From assembly GCA_020073345.1 (NCBI GenBank), contig JAIQFI010000022.1:32195-96194 (forward strand): DNA of 64,000 nt, read 5' to 3'. The notes beneath the pieces are model-generated. The model did not search any database and was not told where the DNA came from. It saw nothing but the letters and a program-made list of their open reading frames with translations. A program made the position numbers and the translations under genes. The number at the start of each line of letters is the position of its first letter. The stretch's first letter is position 1. The stretch is from Terriglobia bacterium (GTDB taxonomy: Bacteria > Acidobacteriota > Terriglobia > Bryobacterales > Bryobacteraceae). This document shows, piece by piece, positions 9,217 to 17,885 of this stretch.

Positions 9217-9260
9217 AGTGTCGACACTCGAATCAACTTGGGAATGGGCTCCGCTCGGAG
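9217..9260. promoter_or_regulatory. Palindrome and hairpins in the leader of the nitrate operon
   Basis: The 519-bp stretch 9132-9650 has no supported gene and must hold the promoter of the minus-strand nitrate operon. About 85-100 bp before the DmsBC start lies a perfect 12-bp palindrome, AGTGTCGACACT (9217-9228), followed by GCTCCGCTCGGAGC (9247-9260), which can fold as a short hairpin. A third potential stem, CCGGG with CCCGG, lies near 9287-9302. The palindrome could be an operator for a dimeric regulator and the hairpins could form a leader RNA. No -10/-35 pair could be assigned with confidence. Confidence 0.35.
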
Positions 9261-9650
9261 CTTAAAGGCGGGATGCTAACAAGGTCCCGGGATTGCCCCG
9301 GAAAACCCGTTTGTTTCGCAGGCGAGCTAAGAATAGCTTATCAGAGATAGAGTGATTTTGGAAGATCGTACCTGCAAGATTCTTTTTATCAGTGCCATCA
9401 GGCCCGGAAACGGCCGAGTCTAATGGCTCGGCCGGGGGGCTGAAGGATTCCGGCAGGACACGCCCAGATAGACGCCGAGTCCTGACGAACCAGCACCTAA
9501 GAACCTTGGGCTTGGTGACGATTGGACGCGTCAGCTGGATCCGTGGTTGGACGAAGCATCGGCTGCCTTATCTTGTCAGGGTAGTCAGAACCAAGCCTCG
9601 CAGCGTAGTGATATAAAGAATTGGAATCGGTGCTACAAAACGGAGCGCAA

Positions 9651-10586
9651 GTGAAGAAGATGAAGATACTGGTGTTCGTGGGCATGCTCGGACTGCTGCA
9701 CGTGGCTGTGGCGCAGAGCGCCGATGATTATCGTGGCGGTTGGAGGACAGACAAAGGGGAAGCCCACACCTATGAGTTCTCAATTCGTGGCGGCAAGGTC
9801 AGGGGCATCTACTGCACCTACTGCGCCGATGCCACGACGCTGGCCTTTGTCGATGGGACGTTCGGGCCAGACGGAATCAACTTCGTGGTGACGCATGTGA
9901 AGCCCGACGGCAGCACCGCCTATCTGGACAAAGCGATCGCCAAGTTCGCTAACGGGAATCTCATCGTGACGGGCACCAGTGGAGCGCCAGGCGGCGAGAA
10001 GTTCGCGCGGACTCTCATCAAGGATCCGCGCGGTCCGGATCCATTGCCGATCATTGTGTCAAGACTTCCGAAGGCTCCTCCGGTTCCCGCTGTTGCCATT
10101 AATCAGCAAGGCGTCGGGGCGCCCTCACGCGCACCGTATATCCAGCCGGGACCATGGAAGTCTGCGCTGACCGATAAGGACGTCATTGGGGTATGGCTGG
10201 GCTATGGCGTAGGGGCGCCCAAGCAGTACTTCATCATTAAGAAAGCCGGCGACAAGCTCCGTGGCATGGTCTGCGGGACTTGCGATAACCCCTACACCAT
10301 GGCCGCACTGGATGACTTCGAGATCCGAGGAGACACACTGAAGTTCAACATCCTCCACGAAGACTGGGGCGACGGGGAGTTGCCTACGTTCGATAAACAT
10401 GTGACCGCTCACGTCGGGTGGAATGAATTGCGATTCACCACCACGGCAGACCATCAGCCGCCCCCTCGACCCACGCCTCCCGGCGTTGTCCCTGGCTCGT
10501 CGCTGACAGGACCAATACCGGTCGAGGCGACGTCCGGAAATCATTGGCCCGAATGGCCCCCCAAAAACACTTCCTTGCCTCATTAG
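9651..10586 (+). CDS. Secreted protein of unknown function with two CxxC repeats
   Basis: I do not recognise this family. From a GTG at 9651 (GGAG five bases upstream; an ATG at 9660 is the alternative) the protein is 311 residues, with a signal peptide ending near VAQSA. Two related halves are visible: the first has RGIYCTYC followed by TLAFVDGTF and the second has RGMVCGTC followed by TMAALDDFEI. Each is preceded by a glycine- and aromatic-rich strand with a W-G-Y or W-L-G-Y type pattern. This suggests an internal duplication of a beta-rich domain, each carrying a CxxC that could form a disulfide or bind a metal outside the cytoplasm. The C-terminus is proline-rich. It stands alone, divergent from the nitrate operon. 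Confidence 0.7.
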   Translation: MKKMKILVFVGMLGLLHVAVAQSADDYRGGWRTDKGEAHTYEFSIRGGKVRGIYCTYCADATTLAFVDGTFGPDGINFVVTHVKPDGSTAYLDKAIAKFANGNLIVTGTSGAPGGEKFARTLIKDPRGPDPLPIIVSRLPKAPPVPAVAINQQGVGAPSRAPYIQPGPWKSALTDKDVIGVWLGYGVGAPKQYFIIKKAGDKLRGMVCGTCDNPYTMAALDDFEIRGDTLKFNILHEDWGDGELPTFDKHVTAHVGWNELRFTTTADHQPPPRPTPPGVVPGSSLTGPIPVEATSGNHWPEWPPKNTSLPH

Positions 10587-10986
10587 CGATCCACTAGGGT
10601 ACGCAGTTGCAGGAAGTGTAGCTCTTATCGACCAACACGTAGACTTCAGTCTGGCGCACTGGACGAACCGAGTGGCTGAACAACCGGTCAGGCTGGATCA
10701 ACAGCATCACTACGGATCTCGATGTGGTGCTCGCCGGCTTGCTGGGAGAGGATTCTGATGAGGGGATCATTTTCATGACTGCCCGATAGCTCACGGAATC
10801 GGTCCGAAAATGGCCCAGCGCTTGCTCTATTCGAATCGAGAGGTGCCTTATGTATAGGCTTTCTGGGTCTTTAGGCGCGTTCTTTGGTGCTTTCGCGCTA
10901 CCGGTTCGCTTTGCACGCCTAGGCACGGGCGCTGCCCACGGGCGCCCGGAGGGATAAGGGGATCATCCTTTTCGCGGCAATCTTCC
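10587..10986. other. Intergenic stretch, no gene supported
   Basis: Four hundred bases separate the CxxC protein from the propeller gene. A 110-codon frame exists on the minus strand (10594-10926), but it has no ribosome site, no recognisable domain, and a composition unlike neighbouring proteins. I see no RNA gene or clear terminator here. Confidence 0.5.
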
Positions 10987-12867
10987 ATGAAAGCTAGTCT
11001 GTATCCGAAAGGTGCTCGCTGCCTCACTCCTCCTAACCCACTGCTCCGGGAAACCAGAAGGGGGAAAACCACGAGAGACTTCGCCCTGCTCGTGCTCCTG
11101 TTTTCGGCGTGCCAGGTGCCCGCCTCTACCCAGGAGCTCAGCCAATTGCCTCGGTTGAACGTCCGCGCTCTGGCCATCGACCCCCTGAAAACCTCGACGA
11201 TCTACGCCGGGACCTTGGAACGCGGCCTTCTGAGGAGCACGGACGGTGGAGGCACCTGGAGTACAGTCGGCGGGCTCGGGGCGCGTAGCGTGAATGCCAT
11301 TGCCGTCCGGTCCGGCGCTCTCGTCGTAGCTACGGACGTGGGAACTTTCTGGAGTTCCGATGGCGGCGCAACCTGGACTGCCGGGACTGATCGCCCATCG
11401 ACTTCGGGCGAAAGCGGCCTGATCTTCGCTCCGGAACTTGCCCGCTATCAACAGAAAGTTCTTCCGGGAGGAGCGGTCGTGAATAGTTTTGCTGCCGACC
11501 CCCTCAACCCCGGCATCGTCTACGCCGCAACTGACCGGGGCGTGTTCAAGAAAACCGGCCGAGATTGGAAAGACGTGAGCACGGGGATGCCAGGTTCGCG
11601 GGTCTACGCGTTGGCCCTGGACCGTTCTAAGTCCGGCGTTATTTATGCCCTGACGTCGCGGGGCCTGTTTGCCACGCCGGACGAGGGCGCCAACTGGAGC
11701 GCGGTCAGTTCCTCGCGTCCGCCGGTCCAGCCGGAGAGTTTGGCCGTCGATCCCGCAGCTCCGACCGTATTCTTCGCCGGCACGGAGAGGGGCGTCTTCA
11801 AGAGCACGGATAGTGGCGAGCACTGGGACGCGGTCAGCCCGGTTCTGGCCGTTCCGGCGGTGCTCGCGCTCGCCGTCGATCCCGCAAACCACGGGACGCT
11901 CTATGCCGGCACACTTGGTTCGGGAGTTTTCAAGAGCAACGACGGGGGCTCGTCCTGGCGCCCGGCCAATATGGCTGGAGAACTTGTGGGAGCGCTCGCC
12001 GTCGATCCGGTCAACAGCGGCACCGTCTACGCCGGCACCGGCGCCCGCGCCGAACTCGAGTCCTTGCAGGGCGTTTTCAAAAGCACCAACGGAGGCGCAT
12101 CCTGGCTGCCGGTGAACAAAGGGCTAAGCGAGCTGGTGTTTGGTATTTCGGCGCTGGCCGTTGCAGGTACCCATCCGCCGACTATCTACGCCTGCTCGTT
12201 CGATCTTTTTCGCAGCGTGAACGGAGGAGCCAAGTGGACCAACGTCAGCCATACCGAGAAGCGGATCCTTACCTACACTTGGTACCAGAACCGGCTCGCC
12301 TCACTTGTGCATTCAGTGGCTATCGATCCAGCCAACCCAACTCTCCAGTATGCGGGCGGGCGCGACGAGATCCACAAGAGCATCGATGGTGGCATCACCT
12401 GGAACGCCGGTAAGCTTGGCACCGAACGCTTCGATGTACTTTCCCTTGCGATCGACCCCAGCCATCCCGCCACCGTGTATGCCGTGACCAGCGCCGTTGT
12501 CATTCTTGCCCCCGGGGGCACGGTGTTCAAGAGCAGCGATGGCGGAACGACGTGGGCTGCTTCCGGCAAGGGACTGGCGGTCGCCCGGTTCAATTCGGTT
12601 GCGGTCGACGGAGCCGACACCCGCGTCGTGTACGCGGGCAGCATGGGTGCAGGGCTATTCAAGAGCTCGGACGCAGGTGCAAGCTGGGTTGTCACCCCGG
12701 CGCTGGAAGGTCAGAACGTCTTTACCCTTGCGACAACCCGCGAGGGCGAGATTTACGCCGGAACCAGCAACGGCATCTTTAAGAGTCAGGATCGTGGCGA
12801 GACGTGGACTGCCGTCAACAACGGTCTCTTCGCCGGAAACGCTGTTTCAGCGCCCCGGAGGCGGTAG
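10987..12867 (+). CDS. Secreted BNR/VPS10-like beta-propeller protein
   Basis: This 626-residue protein is built of about ten to twelve repeats with the pattern 'LAVDP...TVYAGT...GVFKSTDGGxxW'. Examples are GLLRSTDGGGTW near residue 78, GVFKSTDSGEHW near 277 and TVFKSSDGGTTW near 515. Asp-box (SxDGGxxW) repeats like these belong to the BNR/sortilin/VPS10 propeller superfamily, used as glycan- or protein-binding scaffolds outside the cell. A hydrophobic segment (DFALLVLLFSAC) at residues 31-42 acts as signal sequence and may be lipidated at Cys42; the 30-residue n-region before it is unusually long, so the true start is uncertain. A gene for a small lipoprotein-like protein begins two bases after its stop. 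The exact ligand cannot be told from sequence. Confidence 0.8.
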   Translation: MKASLYPKGARCLTPPNPLLRETRRGKTTRDFALLVLLFSACQVPASTQELSQLPRLNVRALAIDPLKTSTIYAGTLERGLLRSTDGGGTWSTVGGLGARSVNAIAVRSGALVVATDVGTFWSSDGGATWTAGTDRPSTSGESGLIFAPELARYQQKVLPGGAVVNSFAADPLNPGIVYAATDRGVFKKTGRDWKDVSTGMPGSRVYALALDRSKSGVIYALTSRGLFATPDEGANWSAVSSSRPPVQPESLAVDPAAPTVFFAGTERGVFKSTDSGEHWDAVSPVLAVPAVLALAVDPANHGTLYAGTLGSGVFKSNDGGSSWRPANMAGELVGALAVDPVNSGTVYAGTGARAELESLQGVFKSTNGGASWLPVNKGLSELVFGISALAVAGTHPPTIYACSFDLFRSVNGGAKWTNVSHTEKRILTYTWYQNRLASLVHSVAIDPANPTLQYAGGRDEIHKSIDGGITWNAGKLGTERFDVLSLAIDPSHPATVYAVTSAVVILAPGGTVFKSSDGGTTWAASGKGLAVARFNSVAVDGADTRVVYAGSMGAGLFKSSDAGASWVVTPALEGQNVFTLATTREGEIYAGTSNGIFKSQDRGETWTAVNNGLFAGNAVSAPRRR

Positions 12868-12869
12868 CC

Positions 12870-13595
12870 ATGACCATGCCCAAAAGACTGGCGATCCTGG
12901 TAGCCGGAGGTGCCGCCTGCGTTCTGAACTGCGGCTGCGCGCCTCCCCTGCCAGTGATTCCCGCGACGCCCAAGAAGGTTGGCTATGGGGGCGAAGTGCG
13001 AAGCGTCGATCTGGCTTTTCTGCGGTCGGGATCGGCGACGCGACAGGAGGTCCAGGCTCAACTTGGCTGGTCCGACGTTGGGCTCAACCGGCCATCCGTG
13101 TTCTGGGGGCGCTGGCGTTCGTCTTCCTTTCTGGATCTGAACCGTTGGGGCGATCAGCGGATCCTCTGGAGAGGGCATAATGTCCTGGTAGAGTTCGACG
13201 AATCGAGCCGGGTCAAGCGCTTCCAGGAGTTCGCCGACAAGAACCTGGTAGCAGCTGTGAACGGTTGGCTTTCCACTGCGGGTCCGAATTCCGCTGAAAA
13301 GAGGCTGCCGCAGGAAGTCGTCGTGCGGGTGCGGGGGAAGAACCGAAGGGGCGAAACACGACTTGTTCTCGGTGAGGAGTCGATTAACTTCGAAGGCACG
13401 CTCAACGTTCCGCTTCCGAACGTCAGTCACGTCACCTGCACGGGTACCGGAGCCAGCCCTTCCGAAGTCCGGCTGACTCTGCAGGCCGAGCGGCCAAGCG
13501 TAGCAGAAAAGGAGTTGGTCTTCGACGTGGAGATTCCCGACGTCGTGTCGCTCCTGGAATTTCTGCGGCTGAAGCGGCCTAGTGCCCTCCGGTAA
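12870..13595 (+). CDS. Small exported protein with a BamE/SmpA-like segment
   Basis: The 241-residue product begins with a hydrophobic leader ending in a cysteine cluster (VLNCGCAPP), which looks like a lipoprotein leader although the lipobox is not canonical. Residues ~50-70 read FLRSGSATRQEVQAQLG, similar in pattern to the 'G-x-T-x-x-x-V-x-x-x-L-G' segment of SmpA/OmlA/BamE-type small lipoproteins. The rest is not recognised. The ATG at 12870 is two bases after the propeller stop, so the two are cotranscribed. The frame is open for 66 bases upstream, but that part overlaps the propeller gene. Function is unknown; a cell-envelope role is inferred from the leader and neighbour. Confidence 0.6.
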   Translation: MTMPKRLAILVAGGAACVLNCGCAPPLPVIPATPKKVGYGGEVRSVDLAFLRSGSATRQEVQAQLGWSDVGLNRPSVFWGRWRSSSFLDLNRWGDQRILWRGHNVLVEFDESSRVKRFQEFADKNLVAAVNGWLSTAGPNSAEKRLPQEVVVRVRGKNRRGETRLVLGEESINFEGTLNVPLPNVSHVTCTGTGASPSEVRLTLQAERPSVAEKELVFDVEIPDVVSLLEFLRLKRPSALR

Positions 13596-13954
13596 AGCCG
13601 CCAACTGCGAAAATGCGTCAGGCGTCCGCCGAAACCAGAACCGTTTGTGATTCGATCGGCTTACCGCATTTGTCCTGAGCTGGCCCGCTGTCCTGCGGTG
13701 CAGCTCCCAATCTCCGCCCGAACCGCCACTTCTGTACCGGGCGGCGAAATTCCGATACGCCGTGGGCGTCTCTAAGATCCTTTCTCGAATCTCGAAGTTT
13801 GCGCAGCGTGAATCGATGCCTCGTCCCCACCTATATCAATCTATCCGATAGAGGATATCAGCTTTACAGTATAGGACTGCGGCCTCTTCGCTGATATACT
13901 TCCTGGCACTTAGTTTCACTCACATTTCAGATTGGGTTACAACGAGGAGGGTTC
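13596..13954. other. Intergenic leader of the Oar-like receptor gene
   Basis: Three hundred and fifty-nine bases without a supported gene. The last ~110 bases are AT-richer than the surroundings and probably hold the promoter of the receptor gene. A strong ribosome site (GAGGAGG, ending about four bases before the ATG) decides the start at 13955. No terminator for the preceding gene was seen. Confidence 0.5.
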
Positions 13955-16900
13955 ATGCGGTCTCTGTCGACACTTTTTTCTATCTTTCTCATCGCAGTAG
14001 GGGTTTTCGGCCAAGCCAACAACGGTCGGATTACCGGAACCATCTCCGATCCCGCCGGCGCGGTAATTCCCGCCGCTGCAGTCGAGGTGAAGAACATGGA
14101 TACGGGCGTAGTCTCTCGCGGCGGCGCGTCGGAAACGGGGAACTATGTAATTTCCGTTCCTTCAGGAAGCTACGAGCTCACGGTGACGGTGACTGGATTC
14201 AAGAAGTTCGTGCAGCAGAACGTGCAGGTAGTCGCCGCCGTGGATACGCGCAGAGACGTGAAGCTGGAGGTCGGTTCCGCCACGGACGTGGTTACCGTCC
14301 AGGATACAGCGCCTTTACTCAAGACGGAGAGCGCGGAGGTGAGCCATCTGGTCGAAATAAAAGATGTGAATGAGCTTCCCGTGCTCACCATCACGGGCAA
14401 TGGCCTGTTCGGCGCCACGATGGGCGCAATCCGGAACCCCTTGCAGTCCGTAACGCTGCTTCCCGGCGTGAATTTTTCCAATGACAACGTGATGGTGGTG
14501 AACGGATTGCCGAGCAACAGTGAGGCCATCCGCATCGAAGGCCAGGAGGCTACCGGAAACATCTGGAAAATGATACAGTCCTACAGCCAGGGCGCGAGCG
14601 TGGATGCCATCCAGGAAGTAAACGTCCAGACCAGTAATTTTGCCGCTGAGTACGGCCAAGTTGGCGGCGGCTCAATTAATTACACCATGAAGTCGGGCAC
14701 CAATCAGTTGCACGGCAGCGCCTACGACTATTTCGTGAACGAAGCCTTCAACGCCGGCTTGCCGTTCACCGATGCCGGCACGCAAAGCCCGAATAAAGCG
14801 GGCCAGCACATCCGCAACGCCCTGCGCCGGAACGATTATGGATTCACAGTAGGCGGGCCGATCGCCATTCCGAAAGTCTACGACGGCCACGACAAGACCT
14901 TCTTCTTCTTCAATTTCGAGCAGTTCCGGGAGAGCAGGACAACTTCCAACAGCTATCAGACAGTACCTACGGCTGCCTACCGGGCTGGCGATTTTTCCAC
15001 ATCCGGTTGTTTTGCTTTCGTCGCCGCGATTAACTCTTGCGTTTTCAGCCCCCCGATTACATATAGCGATGGTATAACGCCGGCGGTGGACCCGCTCGGC
15101 CAGACGCTGACCTTTGGCGAGATCTTCGATCCCAAGACCAACCAGATCGTGAACGGAGCGCAGGTCCGCAGCCCTTTCCCCGGCCAGAAGATTCCCCTCC
15201 CGAGATACGATCCGGTAGCTCTTAAGATTCAGGATTTCTTCCCGCTTCCGAACCAACCCGGCATCAGCAACAACTACCTTGCGCCCGCGTACGCGAACTG
15301 GAAGCACGATACCAACTGGTCCTTTAAGCTCGATCACTCCATCAGCCCGACCATCAAGCTCGGCTGGTATTTCTCGCGGCTGCAGTCGAATTCGCCTAAT
15401 GCCAACAGCGTAACGGAGCCGTACAACGCCCCCAACCCCACCGCCAACCGGAACGTGACCACGCGGGTCAATTATGATCAGACCCTCAGGCCGACCCTGC
15501 TACTGCACATCGGCGTCGGTTACATCCAGCAGTATCAGCCGACGGACTATCCGAATTTCGACCAGTCTTCTCTTGGAATGAAGGGCTATTTCCAGCCTAA
15601 CCGCTTCCCCTCCATCGGCGGATTCTTTGCCGGCACCGGGCCCACGCCGAACTTCCTAACCTTCGGCATGGTCAACCTCATCAGCGGCGGGTATGGCGGC
15701 CCGAGCCTCGGTGGAATAGGTCCGGCCTTCATTGCCTTCCTCTGGGAGGAGAAGCCGACCGCCAACATCAATTTGACCTGGGTCAAAGGGAACCACTCGT
15801 TCAAGTACGGCGGTGATCTTACCATTGACGGATATCCCGAGAAGAGCGGATGGCGGGCCAATGGGGCCTTCGGTCTGTCCAATGCCGAAACCGCCGATCC
15901 CTGGCAGAATGGCCAGCCTTTCAACTACGCCAATGCTTCCGGCTTCAGTTACGCCAGCTTCATGCTGGGCTTGCCGGACAATTTTGCAATCAGCCCGAAC
16001 ACCCAGACGAAGACGGGTCAGCACAGCCTCGGGCTGTTCTTCCAAGACACGTGGAAGGTCACGCGGAAGCTGACACTGGACTATGGCCTGCGGTACGATT
16101 TCCAGACTTACTTGAAGGAGCAGTACGGCCGCATGCCGATTGCCTCTTTCTCCACGCCGAATCCGACTGTAGGAGGCCGTTTGGGCGCCGTCCTCTACGG
16201 AACCAGCTGCAAGTGCGACTTCTCCCACAATTACCCCTGGGCCCTCGGTCCGCGTATCGGAGCGGCATACCAGATCAACCCGAAGACGGTGCTGCGAGCC
16301 GGTGCGGGCGTTACGTATGGCGTGGTTCAGACCCCGAACGGCTTGCAATACAGCTTGGCGGATTACTATACCTTCAACTCCCTCGGTTATGGGCTCCCTC
16401 CGGCCACGGGTGCTTTCGAAAACAACCCGTACCCCAATGTGACTTGGCCGAACTTTGATCCGGGCAAACAGCCAATATTGACGGCTGGGCTGTTGCCGCC
16501 GTCGTCCCCGAACACGATCTTCAATTCGTCCGCCCGGCCGCCGCGGACCCTGCAGTGGAGCCTGGGTGTTCAACGCGAACTGACCAAAGACATCGTCGTG
16601 GATGTTTCGTACGTGGCCAATCGGGGTGTGTGGTGGTCCGCGGAAGGCCTCGACACGTACCAATGTAATTGTCTGAATGACCAGAGGCTCGCGCTATTCG
16701 GGCTGAGCCGCAACAAGCAGGCGGATCTCGATTTACTCACAAGTCGGATCAGCTCACCGCAGGCCATCGCGCGCGGATTCGTCCCGGCTTATCCGGGGAT
16801 GCCGCCGGATACACTGGTCAACCAGCAGATCCGCCCGTTTCCACAGTGGGCCTCTGGTGGTCCGACCTCATTTCTGGGGCCTCCACGCGGGAAGACCTGG

Positions 16901-17746
16901 TATGACTCGCTCCAGACCAAGATGACCAAGCGCTTCTCGCATGGCCTCTCCGGACAAGCCTCGTTCGTTTGGGCTCACGCCACGGACGTCGGCGCGGCAT
17001 CGGAGGCGCCGATCTTCCTTTCCTACAACCCGGTCATCACCGACATCTTCAATAATGATCTGCCCAAGCAGCTCAACCAGCTGGTGCCACCCGTTTCCCT
17101 GGTTATTTCCGGCTCTTACACGACGCCGAGAATGCCCGGCAGCAGCCTGGGAGCACGCACCGCTTCCTGGATCGTGCAGGATTGGCAGCTTGGCATGCTG
17201 CTCCGCTATCAGAATGGCGCTCTGATTTCGGCCCCGTCATCCTCCAATCAGCTCATGAGCCAGTTGTTGCGGCAGGGAGGGTTCAACGGGACTCCCCTCA
17301 ACCTGGACAACCGCGTTGCCGGCGTGAATCCGCTGGCGGTCGATCCCAACTGCGGATGTTTCAATCCGCAGACCACGCTGGTTCTCAATCCCAAAGCCTG
17401 GGCCGATCCGGCGCCGGGGCAGTGGGGGACGTCCGCTCCGTTCACCAACGATTACCGTTGGCAAAGGCAGCCCGCCGAGTCGATGAGTTTCGCGCGCAAC
17501 TTCCCCTTTGGCAGGGAGAGGCGGTTTAACGCGCAGTTCCGGATGGAGTTCCAGAACATCTTCAACCGGCATTTCCTCTCGGCGCCCCAGACCGGCAATC
17601 AGGGGGGGGCCACTGCGGTAACCACTTCCAACGCTGCGACAACCTCTAACGGCGCGTACAATGGCGGCTATGGCTACGTCGCTACCATCGGCGGCGCCGG
17701 GGCCCAACCGCGGTCCGGACAAGCCGTCCTTCGCGTGACTTTCTAG
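13955..17746 (+). CDS. Oar-like TonB-type outer-membrane receptor with N-terminal carboxypeptidase-regulatory domain
   Basis: This 1263-residue protein has a signal peptide (cleavage near VFGQA), a CarboxypepD_reg-like Ig-fold domain at residues ~22-110 (GRITGTISDPAGAVIPAA), a plug-like region at ~120-240 (GQEATGNIWK, VNVQTSNFAAEYGQVGGGS), and a long C-terminal beta-barrel ending in ...AVLRVTF, with the terminal aromatic residue typical of outer-membrane proteins. This architecture is that of the Oar-like receptor family expanded in Acidobacteriota and Myxococcota, thought to import large substrates or act in surface processes. Three extracellular-loop-like C-x-C motifs (SCKCD, QCNCL, NCGCF) are present. 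It is monocistronic, with a strong ribosome site and its own terminator. The substrate is unknown. Confidence 0.9.
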   Translation: MRSLSTLFSIFLIAVGVFGQANNGRITGTISDPAGAVIPAAAVEVKNMDTGVVSRGGASETGNYVISVPSGSYELTVTVTGFKKFVQQNVQVVAAVDTRRDVKLEVGSATDVVTVQDTAPLLKTESAEVSHLVEIKDVNELPVLTITGNGLFGATMGAIRNPLQSVTLLPGVNFSNDNVMVVNGLPSNSEAIRIEGQEATGNIWKMIQSYSQGASVDAIQEVNVQTSNFAAEYGQVGGGSINYTMKSGTNQLHGSAYDYFVNEAFNAGLPFTDAGTQSPNKAGQHIRNALRRNDYGFTVGGPIAIPKVYDGHDKTFFFFNFEQFRESRTTSNSYQTVPTAAYRAGDFSTSGCFAFVAAINSCVFSPPITYSDGITPAVDPLGQTLTFGEIFDPKTNQIVNGAQVRSPFPGQKIPLPRYDPVALKIQDFFPLPNQPGISNNYLAPAYANWKHDTNWSFKLDHSISPTIKLGWYFSRLQSNSPNANSVTEPYNAPNPTANRNVTTRVNYDQTLRPTLLLHIGVGYIQQYQPTDYPNFDQSSLGMKGYFQPNRFPSIGGFFAGTGPTPNFLTFGMVNLISGGYGGPSLGGIGPAFIAFLWEEKPTANINLTWVKGNHSFKYGGDLTIDGYPEKSGWRANGAFGLSNAETADPWQNGQPFNYANASGFSYASFMLGLPDNFAISPNTQTKTGQHSLGLFFQDTWKVTRKLTLDYGLRYDFQTYLKEQYGRMPIASFSTPNPTVGGRLGAVLYGTSCKCDFSHNYPWALGPRIGAAYQINPKTVLRAGAGVTYGVVQTPNGLQYSLADYYTFNSLGYGLPPATGAFENNPYPNVTWPNFDPGKQPILTAGLLPPSSPNTIFNSSARPPRTLQWSLGVQRELTKDIVVDVSYVANRGVWWSAEGLDTYQCNCLNDQRLALFGLSRNKQADLDLLTSRISSPQAIARGFVPAYPGMPPDTLVNQQIRPFPQWASGGPTSFLGPPRGKTWYDSLQTKMTKRFSHGLSGQASFVWAHATDVGAASEAPIFLSYNPVITDIFNNDLPKQLNQLVPPVSLVISGSYTTPRMPGSSLGARTASWIVQDWQLGMLLRYQNGALISAPSSSNQLMSQLLRQGGFNGTPLNLDNRVAGVNPLAVDPNCGCFNPQTTLVLNPKAWADPAPGQWGTSAPFTNDYRWQRQPAESMSFARNFPFGRERRFNAQFRMEFQNIFNRHFLSAPQTGNQGGATAVTTSNAATTSNGAYNGGYGYVATIGGAGAQPRSGQAVLRVTF

Positions 17747-17777
17747 TAACCGCTGGGGATCGAGCGGTTGTGTAATT

Positions 17778-17817
17778 GGCCGGTTCTCCTTGGTACCCAG
17801 GGAAACCGGCCTTTTTT
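17778..17817 (+). terminator. Intrinsic terminator of the Oar-like receptor gene
   Basis: Perfect stem halves GGCCGGTT (17778-17785) and AACCGGCC (17804-17811), with additional pairing inside, are followed by a run of six T. The T-run is only on the plus-strand side, so it serves the receptor gene and not the convergent cytochrome operon. Confidence 0.88.
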
Positions 17818-17885
17818 GTGCTTTTACCGGTCGTAAAAAGATTGGGCGGCGCCGCAACCCCTCTTGGCGTCTGAGCCTTGAAAGC

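Noticed and set aside
10594..10926. 110-codon minus-strand frame
   Set aside because: No ribosome site, no domain, odd composition; kept as intergenic.
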